This document shows, one piece after another, positions 17,133 through 26,300 of a stretch of DNA of 35,138 bases; the stretch's first letter is position 1; each line of letters begins with the position of its first letter. The notes below the pieces were generated by a model, which saw only the letters and a list, made by a program, of their open reading frames with translations, did not search any database and was not told the origin of the DNA. Source of the DNA: Oscillospiraceae bacterium (lineage in GTDB: Bacteria > Bacillota > Clostridia > Oscillospirales > Oscillospiraceae); NCBI GenBank assembly GCA_017465625.1, contig JAFTVV010000021.1, positions 1 to 35,138 of the forward strand, in the 5' to 3' direction. The translations under genes and the position numbers were made by a program.

Positions 17133-18767
17133 ATGAAAAAATGGTTTAGTTTCCTGCTGGCAATTGTGATGCTGCTGAGTCTGGCAGCTTGCGGCGGCGG
17201 CAGCGGTGCCGGCAATGGCGACAACGCAGAAAATGAAGAAAAGTATGCAAACCGCAGCAAAAGATTTACCTTGTGCTACTATGAGGGCGGTTACGGTGCG
17301 GATTGGCTTCGTGCCGTGGTAACAGACTATATGGATAACGTCAATCAGGATGTCTATATCAGTCTGAAGAACAGTACCGACAATGCGGTAGCAAGAGAAA
17401 AGATTACTACCCAGACCGGTACTTACGATATGTACTTTATCGAGGTGGATATGTTCCAAAAAGCCAGTGTGCTGGAGGAGCTGTCCGGCCTGCTGGATAT
17501 GGAAGTTCCCGGTGAAGCCGGTGTAAAGGTAAAAGACAAGATCGATCCCCAGTGGCTTTCCTACTATGAAGAGGACGGCAGTTACTATCAGATGCCTGCT
17601 ACCAACTTTATGGGCTGGAACTGGACCTACAACAAGACCCTGCTGGACAGCAAGCTGGGTGAGGGCAACTGGGCACTGCCCAGAACCACCGAGGAGCTGT
17701 TCGCACTGGGTGAACAGCTGTTTGAAAAGGATGTGTTCCTGACCGCTTTTGCCGGCAAGGATACCACCGGCGGTGCCGACTACCTGCGTTACTGCTACGA
17801 GGTTTGGTTTGCACAGATGACCGGTATGGAAGGCTATGATCACTACTTTAACTGTCTGTATAACAATAACGGCACTTATGAGCTGGCCAAGGATTATCCC
17901 CACAACATCGTGGAGAACAAAAATGCCATCGAGAAGACCTATGCCACTGCGCAAACCCTGTGCCAGGGTCGTAACGGTATGGAGTTTATCCACTCCAAAT
18001 CGGAAAGCCTGACCTTCCTGGATGCCCAGTTTCTGCTCAATCAGGGCAGCTTCCGCGGCGCACAGGAGTACCCCATCGCATTTTACTATAACGGCGCATC
18101 TGCACAGCAGGAAATGACCGACTACGTGAAAGACGGCATCATCCAGCAGCAGGATGTGCGGATGATGAAGATGCCGGTCATCAGCGCCATCATCGACAGA
18201 ACCCCCAGCATCAAAGACGATGCAACCCTGGCCGCTGTGGTAGATTACGCAGACGGCAAGGGTCAGCTGCCTGAGGGCGTCACACAGGAGGATGCCGCCA
18301 TCGTGACCGAGGCCCGGAATATGATGGCTGAGCTGGTGTGCCGTGAGTTTGTGGTCACCAAAAACGCCCAGAATAAAGAAGACATCCTGCACTTCATGGC
18401 TTACCTGACATCCGACAGAGCACAGCTGATCGCCGCACAAAACTGCAACGGTCTGCCGGTGCTGAACTATGGCTTTGTGCCCACCGAGGAAGAGCTGGGC
18501 TTTGCCTTCACAGAGTTCACACGGAGCGTTTACGACATTTTGGATACCGCCATTGTGGTGGATATTGCCAAGTTCGACAAGCCGGTGCATCTGTCTGTGG
18601 GTCTGAGCTGGTACAAAGATACCACCGTCAGCGGCGGCACGCTGTCCGGCAATCTGTACATCAAAAATGCTCTGACCGCAGAGGAAATCTATGAGAGCAC
18701 CCTGCAGGCCTATGCAGGCACGTGGCAGGATCGGATCGAGCAGTTCCTGATTCAACAGGGGCAGTAA
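17133..18767 (+). CDS. ABC transporter solute-binding lipoprotein (extracellular, family 1-like)
   Basis: 544 residues. The signal ends in SLAAC (C20), followed by a Gly/Ser/Asn linker, so it is lipid-anchored to the outer face of the membrane. The mature part has a two-lobed solute-binding layout: DMYFIEVDMF early, PATNFMGWNWTYNKTLL in the hinge region, and aromatic-rich segments such as QWLSYYEEDGSYYQMP that suit sugar stacking. The length exceeds typical ~420-residue sugar binders, consistent with the larger LplA/oligosaccharide group. AAAAGGAG precedes the ATG. It follows both permeases (25 nt) and probably hands them glycan fragments. Confidence 0.9.
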   Translation: MKKWFSFLLAIVMLLSLAACGGGSGAGNGDNAENEEKYANRSKRFTLCYYEGGYGADWLRAVVTDYMDNVNQDVYISLKNSTDNAVAREKITTQTGTYDMYFIEVDMFQKASVLEELSGLLDMEVPGEAGVKVKDKIDPQWLSYYEEDGSYYQMPATNFMGWNWTYNKTLLDSKLGEGNWALPRTTEELFALGEQLFEKDVFLTAFAGKDTTGGADYLRYCYEVWFAQMTGMEGYDHYFNCLYNNNGTYELAKDYPHNIVENKNAIEKTYATAQTLCQGRNGMEFIHSKSESLTFLDAQFLLNQGSFRGAQEYPIAFYYNGASAQQEMTDYVKDGIIQQQDVRMMKMPVISAIIDRTPSIKDDATLAAVVDYADGKGQLPEGVTQEDAAIVTEARNMMAELVCREFVVTKNAQNKEDILHFMAYLTSDRAQLIAAQNCNGLPVLNYGFVPTEEELGFAFTEFTRSVYDILDTAIVVDIAKFDKPVHLSVGLSWYKDTTVSGGTLSGNLYIKNALTAEEIYESTLQAYAGTWQDRIEQFLIQQGQ

Positions 18768-18782
18768 TCTGAGGACTTCCTT

Positions 18783-21700
18783 ATGAAAAAATATACGACA
18801 TCGGCCATCAAATGCGGAATTCTGCTGGTTCTGACGGTGTGCCTGATGCTGTGCTGCGCTGCCTGCGGCCAGTCGCCGCAGATCCGGATTGAGGATGATT
18901 TTGCAGACGGCACAGTGATTGAGTATACCGGCGAACCCATCCAGTTTCCCATGGCTTGCGTACAGGATCAATCGGGCACAATTGTTTCCTACGATGTGCG
19001 TTATCAGGTGATCAGCCTGGCAGATGACAGCACTGTGGAAGACGAATATGCCACCTTTGACCTGAAAACCGGCGAATATCAGATTAAATATACCTATATG
19101 AAGGATAAGTCCGTATCCAAAACGGTGAATTTCTCCGTTCAGGACACGGTCAGTCCCTCTGTGGAATTTTTGGATATTCCCAACGGCCTGTTTTTGCAGA
19201 ACATCACCGAGGATGCAGTCAACAAGCTGCCCCTTTACAGCATTGAGGATGCTTCTGCCAACGACGGCATTGATTTGGTCTGCAAGCTGACCTTCAAGGG
19301 TGAAACGGATGCGCAGTTCAGGGAGTATCCCTACCGTCAAATCAACAATTCCTATGAAATTACCGAATTCGGCACTTTCCGCTATGAGCTGACGGCCACC
19401 GACGTCTACGGCAATCAAACCGTAGAGGTCGCCCAGTGGAAGGTGAAGGATCGGCAGTGGCAGCCTGCCCAGATGCCCGATGAGGGCATACTGGCCGACT
19501 ACTCCGTTGAAGGCTACTGCAATATGGTAGAAGGCGGCGATGCCAACCAGTACTACAAGATCGGCAACGATTATGCCGATGAATGGCTGGCAGAGTTTCA
19601 GGGCGCACAGGGCGTGCTGAAAGTGGAGCTGCCCTTCAATAACGCTGTGGGCTGGGGCAACAACACGGTTCGGCTGAGAGTGCCCAAAACCTTTACCCAG
19701 GCAGATTTGGCAGGCAAGTACCTGGCAGTGCGTATGTATGTGGAAGGCGCGCACCTGAAGCCCAACTTCCTCTTCGGCGGCAACAATGTCCAATTCTGGG
19801 CAGAGGATGCCACCACCAGAGCCTTCACCACTGCCATTACCGGCTTGGAGACCGGCGTGTGGAAGACCTACTATCTGGAAGCAGATATGGTAGAGCACAT
19901 CGGTATGTATCCCAACGCCACCTACAATCCCAATACCACCTTCTATGAAGGCGGCGATCCTGCTGATGCCATCCAGCTGTGCTTCCACAGAGAGGCCGGA
20001 TACTTTAACGATATGGTGCTGTATGTAGACAGCATCTCCATCGCAGACTTCCTGCCGGATACAGAGCTGACCGTTTCCGGCACACAGGCCAGCTGGACAC
20101 CGGTGGCAGGTGCGGTGGGTTACCGGATTGACCTGAACGGCACACAAAGTGTGACACAGGAAACACAGATTCAACTGCCCGGTGAAAAGGGCTTTGTGCG
20201 CGTGACCCCCATGGGCAACGGTGTGACCACACTGGATGCCCAAACCGTGACCGGTGTTTACGGTCTGGATGCCGGCGACAGCCTTGCGAAATTCGACGAT
20301 GCACTGTATGTTGATCTGTTCAGCGACATTTTGAAATTCAGCACCGAATCCGAGCATAACGGATACCGTCCGGTATCTTTAAGCGGTATGCTGTTGGGAG
20401 AGGGCGTGCAGATGGATATCGGCACCGGCTCTTGGGGCGTGGTCACCGGCGTGCGGTTCCTGTTCCCCAACGCCCGGCAGAAGGGCAATAATACCACCAT
20501 GGTGCTGAATATGATGGTCAGTAACGCAGATTATGACCAAATTCGTGTCTATGACTATCACGGCACACTTTTGGGTGTTTTGAAGCTGGAGGATGCCCAT
20601 GCAGGGCAGTTCCATCAATATGAGCTGGACATTTCGGCCTACAACCGAAAGCTGGAAGGCGTACAGCTGATTTTTGGACCAAACAGCAGCTTCAGCTCCG
20701 TCAATGGCGGTGTTTCCGTCACGTTCAAGGAGATCAGCCTGAAAAACACCTACTATCCCATTAGCGTCAACGGTCAGAGCCTGATGTGCGCAGGAAACCG
20801 GAAATTGATTCCCGGCTTCAGCAATAAGGATCTGGTGCAGTTTACCACATTCTATAACTTCGGCGTAGGCTACAGTGATACCCCTCTGAGCTTCTCCGGC
20901 ACGGTGCTGGTAGACGGCAAACGGGTTCAGGACGGTGCAATGACCGTCGTAGGATATCCGGGCACGGATACCATCTGCTTTAAAGTGCCCCATAACGGCA
21001 AGATTCTGACCATTATGAAGGATTCTGTGATCTATTATAACGGCATTGCCGTCAAGGTAGAGGAAACCTTCAATGCCTATTGGGACGGCAGTAAGTGGGT
21101 ACGCGTAGCCAATATTCCGTCACCGCCCACCACGGAGTACGTCACGGTCAGTGACGGCACCAGCAAGGTGGTGGAAAACAAGGGCGCACTGGAACAGGGC
21201 TATACAGCCAACGGTGTGGTACAGTTTTTGAATGTCCACGATTTCGGCGTTACCGCCGATGATATACCGTTGCAATTTGACGGAACGGTGATGCTGGACG
21301 GTCAGATTCTCCGTTCTCCGCAGTTTGTGGGTTACCCCAAGAATACCACCATCGCCCTGAAAGCACCCCATCAGGGCAAGCTGCTCACCATTATGCAGGA
21401 TTCTGTGATCTACTATGGCGACGCGGCCTTTGTGGTCACCAAAACCTTCAATGCCAAGTGGGACGGAAGCAGCTGGAATGCCGTTTCTGAAATTCCTCCC
21501 ATCCCGGAAACCCAGTACATCACTTTAGATGACGGCACGACCCGGGAATTGATGGCAACTGTCACCCTGATCCCCGGCTACACCGCGGATACATTGGTGC
21601 AGTTTCCGGATATTTATGACTTTGGCGCACCGGCAGACAGCACACCCATCGGATTCCAGGGTACGGTGTTGCTGCAAGGCGTAAAGGTGGAAAATCCTGC

Positions 21701-23348
21701 CTTCAATGCGTACCTGAACTCTACAACAGTCGGTTTGGAAAAAATCAACCACAAGGGCAAGGTCGTTACCATTGTGGAGGGTTCTTACATCTATAACGAT
21801 ACTGCCGCTGTGCAGGTGCAGACCACCTTCAACGCAGTATGGGATGGCACAAGCTGGACTGCTGTGGATGAGATTCCCGAACCGGAAGCACCCAAGGAGG
21901 GAACAGTCCGCTTCGAGTACCGCTACGGCGCGGCCAATGTGATCCAGGTCAATACCAATTTGCCTGCGTCCATTCCCTGTGCCAACTTCCTGACAACCGA
22001 TCACGGCAGCAACATTGATCAAAGCGCCAACCAGTACCAGCAGGTAGGCTGGATTGGTATGACCAATGCCGATGGCGTGATTGTCCTGTCCTTGAACTTC
22101 AACAGCAACTTCTCTGCCGGACAGACTTATTTCCTGCCTGCAGGCTGTGTGTTTGGCTTTGCTGACGGCAGTAAGTTCACACTGGATCAGGATTATACCT
22201 TCCTGTACGATGGCACAGTCTGGACCTTGAATGAAACCCCGGAGCCCCCGGTCATCGAGCCTACCGATCCTCCCACACCGGAGGAAGGCGTGATGAATCT
22301 GCAGTACCGTTACGGTACAAACAACCTGATTCAGGTCAACACCGACTTGCCTGCCACCACACCTTGCGTCAACTTCCTGACAACCGATAACGGCAGCAAC
22401 ATTGATCAGAGCGCCAACCTCTATCAGAACATTGGCTGGATCGCGATGGAAAAGGTGGACGGCGTGATCGTTCTGACCTTCCACTTTAACGGCACATTCA
22501 GCGCAGGACAAAACTACACCCTGCCTGCAGGCGCAGTCTTCGGCTTTACCGACGGCAGCACCTACACTTTGGATGAGGGTTACGAGTTTACCTTCGACGG
22601 CAGCAGCTGGAGTATGACCACCACTGGGGAAGAAGAACCTCCTGTTATTGATCCGGAGCTTCCGGTGCTGAGCTTTACCATGAAGGGCGGCAGCAGCAAG
22701 ATCATTCAGGTATACACCGATCTGCCTGAAAACACACCCTGCGCCGACTTTACGGCAGAAGACAATGGCTGTCAGATTGATGAAACCGGCAATGTGCAGG
22801 CGCTGAAAAACATTAAAATGCGGCTCAGTGACGGTCAGATTTACTTTATGATCTGGTTTAACGATGCATTTAAAAACGGTGAGACTTACACTTTGCCTGC
22901 CGGTTCTGTCTTTGGCTTCACCGATGGCAGTAAGTATGTGCTGGATAAAAACTACATCTTTACCTACAATGACGGCTGGTCTATGGAGGTGACAGAGCCG
23001 GCTGAAAACACCCTAAGTTTTCAGCTGCGCTACGGCACTGCCAACCTGATTCAGCTGAACACCAATCTGCCGAAAGAAACACCCTGCGTCAACTTCCTGA
23101 CAACCGATAACGGTTGCGTCATCGATGAGAGTGCAAACCAGTATCAGCGCATTGGCTGGATCGGTATGGATCAGGCAGACGGCACTGTGATTCTGACACT
23201 GCATTTCAACGCGGCGTTCAAAGCCACACAAACGTATTTCCTGTCCGCAGGCAGCATCTTCGGCTTTACCGATGAAAGCACCTATGCGCTGGACAAGGAC
23301 TACACTTTCACCTTTGACGGCAGCAGCTGGTTGGTGAATGAAACGTAA
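18783..23348 (+). CDS. Giant modular surface lipoprotein with three A-type and four B-type repeat modules
   Basis: 1521 residues. The signal ends in CCAAC (C28), so a lipoprotein is likely, although the -3 position is Cys instead of the usual Leu. About residues 30-245 look Ig-like (SVQDTVSPSVEFLD; TATDVYGNQTVEVAQWKV). Residues ~245-440 and ~510-650 look like jelly-roll carbohydrate-binding domains, with VDSISIADFL and VTFKEISLKN at their ends. Three ~126-residue A modules (about 658-1040) and four ~105-residue B modules (about 1042-1521) follow, joined by Pro/Glu-rich linkers. No catalytic motif is apparent. A role as a glycan-binding protein presenting substrate to the importer and enzymes is inferred. 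It starts 15 nt after the solute-binding protein gene. Confidence 0.8.
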   Translation: MKKYTTSAIKCGILLVLTVCLMLCCAACGQSPQIRIEDDFADGTVIEYTGEPIQFPMACVQDQSGTIVSYDVRYQVISLADDSTVEDEYATFDLKTGEYQIKYTYMKDKSVSKTVNFSVQDTVSPSVEFLDIPNGLFLQNITEDAVNKLPLYSIEDASANDGIDLVCKLTFKGETDAQFREYPYRQINNSYEITEFGTFRYELTATDVYGNQTVEVAQWKVKDRQWQPAQMPDEGILADYSVEGYCNMVEGGDANQYYKIGNDYADEWLAEFQGAQGVLKVELPFNNAVGWGNNTVRLRVPKTFTQADLAGKYLAVRMYVEGAHLKPNFLFGGNNVQFWAEDATTRAFTTAITGLETGVWKTYYLEADMVEHIGMYPNATYNPNTTFYEGGDPADAIQLCFHREAGYFNDMVLYVDSISIADFLPDTELTVSGTQASWTPVAGAVGYRIDLNGTQSVTQETQIQLPGEKGFVRVTPMGNGVTTLDAQTVTGVYGLDAGDSLAKFDDALYVDLFSDILKFSTESEHNGYRPVSLSGMLLGEGVQMDIGTGSWGVVTGVRFLFPNARQKGNNTTMVLNMMVSNADYDQIRVYDYHGTLLGVLKLEDAHAGQFHQYELDISAYNRKLEGVQLIFGPNSSFSSVNGGVSVTFKEISLKNTYYPISVNGQSLMCAGNRKLIPGFSNKDLVQFTTFYNFGVGYSDTPLSFSGTVLVDGKRVQDGAMTVVGYPGTDTICFKVPHNGKILTIMKDSVIYYNGIAVKVEETFNAYWDGSKWVRVANIPSPPTTEYVTVSDGTSKVVENKGALEQGYTANGVVQFLNVHDFGVTADDIPLQFDGTVMLDGQILRSPQFVGYPKNTTIALKAPHQGKLLTIMQDSVIYYGDAAFVVTKTFNAKWDGSSWNAVSEIPPIPETQYITLDDGTTRELMATVTLIPGYTADTLVQFPDIYDFGAPADSTPIGFQGTVLLQGVKVENPAFNAYLNSTTVGLEKINHKGKVVTIVEGSYIYNDTAAVQVQTTFNAVWDGTSWTAVDEIPEPEAPKEGTVRFEYRYGAANVIQVNTNLPASIPCANFLTTDHGSNIDQSANQYQQVGWIGMTNADGVIVLSLNFNSNFSAGQTYFLPAGCVFGFADGSKFTLDQDYTFLYDGTVWTLNETPEPPVIEPTDPPTPEEGVMNLQYRYGTNNLIQVNTDLPATTPCVNFLTTDNGSNIDQSANLYQNIGWIAMEKVDGVIVLTFHFNGTFSAGQNYTLPAGAVFGFTDGSTYTLDEGYEFTFDGSSWSMTTTGEEEPPVIDPELPVLSFTMKGGSSKIIQVYTDLPENTPCADFTAEDNGCQIDETGNVQALKNIKMRLSDGQIYFMIWFNDAFKNGETYTLPAGSVFGFTDGSKYVLDKNYIFTYNDGWSMEVTEPAENTLSFQLRYGTANLIQLNTNLPKETPCVNFLTTDNGCVIDESANQYQRIGWIGMDQADGTVILTLHFNAAFKATQTYFLSAGSIFGFTDESTYALDKDYTFTFDGSSWLVNET
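20756..21885 (+). repeat. Three tandem A-type modules (coding repeat)
   Basis: Units start near 20756, 21136 and 21513. Each begins with a strand such as YVTVSDGTS or YITLDDGTT, has a core with VQF, DFG, GTV and TIM.DSVIYY-type motifs, and ends in FNAxWDGxxW. The period is about 126 residues. The first unit is the most divergent at its start. Confidence 0.8.
21906..23345 (+). repeat. Four B-type modules in the modular lipoprotein (coding repeat)
   Basis: Units start near 21906, 22291, 22669 and 23011. The consensus runs RYGTxNLIQVNTxLP, then TPCxNFLTTDNG, IDxSANQYQ, a GWIGM core, DGxIVLTxHFN, AGQTYxLPAGxVFGF.DGS, and ends YTFTFDGSSW. The third unit is divergent, with MKGGSSKIIQ in place of RYG. 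Confidence 0.85.
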
Positions 23349-23392
23349 TTTTGGAAGGCAACTTCCTAAAATATAAGAAATGAGGGAACACT

Positions 23393-26300
23393 ATGCAAAC
23401 CGGTAAAAAACTGTGCGCAATTCTCTTAACCCTGTGTATGCTGGTGGGCGTACTGCCTGCAAGCGTACTGGCTACAGGTACAGACACTGCGGTCCTGGGT
23501 CGGCAGCTGATGCTGGGCGATGACCTGTGTATGCACCTGCACACCAATGTCAGCCAGGAGCTGGCAAACCCGGTGGCCACCATTTCCGTAGCCGGAGTGG
23601 TTGCTGAAACCTACAACATTCGGGAAATGACTGCGCAGGAAAACGGCAGTTATGACCTGTCCGTTCATTTAGGCGCACCGCAGATGACCGATATCATCAA
23701 TCTGCGAATCGTCGACGGTGAAACGGAAGTTCTGAATGCAGACTATACCATTCAGGGCTATATCCAGTATTTGCTGGATAACAACTACACCGATGAAACC
23801 AAAGCATTGGCAAAGAGCCTGCTGCACTACGGTGCAAAGGCACAGTTGTATTTCGACTACAACACAACGAATCCGGCAGATGCCGGCAACGAGATCGAGG
23901 TAGAAAACACCATTTCTGCCGAATCTCCCAACGTGGTAGTGGACGGAGCTGTTGAGGGAATCAAGTACTACGGCAGTTCGATGGTCTTCCGTTCCAAGAT
24001 CGCGATCCGTTACTATTTTGCAACCGATGCGGTAACAGGCTACACCTATAAGGTGAATGGCAAGGAAATTCAGCCTGCCATCAAGGAAGGACAGTGCTAC
24101 ATCGAGGTTGCTGATATCAACCCGGATCAGATGGATCAGGAAATGCTGGTAGAAGTATCTGACGGCACTTCCCAGCTGAGCTTCCGCTATAGCCCCAATG
24201 CATTTATCACCCGTATGTACAACCGGGATACCACCGATCAGGAATTAAAGGACCTGCTGGTTGCCGCCAAGCACTATTTTGATGCGGCAAAGGTCTTTAC
24301 CGGCGTGGCAGAAAACCGCACCGGTGCTTTGAGCCTCCAGTACCGTTACGGTACAAGCAACCTGATTCAGGTCAATACCAACCTGCCTGCAGACACACCT
24401 TGTGTCAACTTTACTGCCGGCGACAACGGCAGCTCCATTGACCAGTCTGCCAACCAGTATCAGCAGTTTGGCTGGGTTGGTATGGACAATGTGGACGGCA
24501 CCATCGTGCTGACCTTCCATTTCAATGGCGCTTTTGAAGCCGGTCAGACCTATGTGCTGCCCAAGGGCGCAGTCTTCGGCTTTACCGACAACAGCAAGTA
24601 CACCCTGGATAAAAACTACACCTTTACCTTTGACGGCTCCGGCTGGACGATGGTGGCTGCAGAGCCTGCCATTACCCTGGAATACCGTTGGGGTAATGCC
24701 AACACCATCCAGTACAACACCAATCTGCCTGTAGAGACCGTCGGCGGCGACTTCCTGGCCGATGCCAACGGCTGTCAGCTGGCTCAAAGCGGCGATCAGA
24801 ACGTGGGCTGGATCTCTATGGTAAATGCAGATGGCACCGTCGTGTTGACCTTCAACTTTAACGCAGCCTTTGCAGTTGGCGGCAGCTATACCCTGGCTGC
24901 GGGCTCTGTGTTTGGCTTTGCCAACGGCAGCAAGTATCAGCTCAACGAAGATGTCACCCTGTACTGGGACGGCACCAGCTGGGGCACTGAACCTCCTGCT
25001 GTGGAGCCGGAAGTGGGCAGTCTGAGCTTTAGCTACCGTTACGGCACAGAAAAGCTGATCCAGGTCAACACCGACCTGCCTGCAACCACGCCGATCGCCA
25101 ACTTCCTGGCAACCGACAACGGCTGTCAGATCGATCAGTCTGCCAACCAGTATCAGCAGGTGGGCTGGTTCAGTATGGTCAATGCAGAGGGCACCATCGT
25201 ACTGACCTTCAACTTCAATAGTGCTTTCAGCGCAGGACAGACCTACTTCCTGCCCAAGGGCGCGGTCTTCGGCTTCACCGATGGCAGCAAGTATGCGCTG
25301 GATAAAGATTACACCTTCATCTTTGACGGCAGCAGCTGGAGCATTGTGGAGCCGCAGCCTGAGGTTCAGAATATCAACCTGACCTACCGCTGGGGTAACA
25401 ATAACACCATTCAGTATAACACGGATCTGCCCGCGACCACACCTTGCGCAAACTTCCTGGCAACCGACAACGGCTGCAGCCTGACGCAGAATGTGCAGGC
25501 CGGATGGATCGGCATGGAAGCAGTGGACGGCGTGATCGTGCTGACCTTCCACTTTAACACCGCGTTCAATGCAGGCGAGCAGTACACCCTGTCTGCCGGC
25601 TCTGTGTTTGGCTTTACCGATGGCAGCAGCTACACACTGCCTGCCGATGTCACCCTGTACTGGGACGGCACTGCATGGAGTGCAAATGAGCCTGCAAAGC
25701 AGATCACCCTTGCATACCGTTGGGGTAATGAAAATACCATTCAATACAACACGGACCTGCCTGCAACCACTCCGATCGCCAACTTCACCGCTTCCGAGAA
25801 CGGCAGCAACCTGATTCAGACTGCCAACCAGTATCAGAATGTGGGCTGGATCGGTATGGACAATGTGGATGGCACCATCGTTCTGACCTTCCACTTTAAC
25901 GGCACATTCAATGCAGGCGAAAATTATGTACTGTCTGCCGGCTCTGTGTTCGGCTTCACCGATGGCAGCAGCTATACACTGCCTGCAGATGTGAACCTGT
26001 ACTGGGACGGCGCTAATTGGGGCGTAGATGTTCCTGTGCTGCAGGATGTGCTGGATGAAGAAAATTTCACAGGCGGCAAGGAGTTCATCACTTTTGCCGA
26101 CCTGCCGGTGGACGGCAACAACGCCACCAAGCTGGCTGAGTATGTGGCCCTGGGCTTCAATACTTCCTTGCTGACTGAGGATCACACCGATACAAAAGGC
26201 CCGGATGAGCGTTACAGTGTCTCCTTGCAGACCGCCAATGAGCCCTCCGACAGCCTGAACTTTACTTACCGCTACGGCACAAACAACCTGATTCAGGTCA

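Noticed and set aside
17097-20357. 1086-codon open frame on the minus strand
   Set aside because: It spans the antisense of two well-supported lipoprotein genes and their junction, with no ribosome site or recognisable domain. It is a by-product of codon bias.
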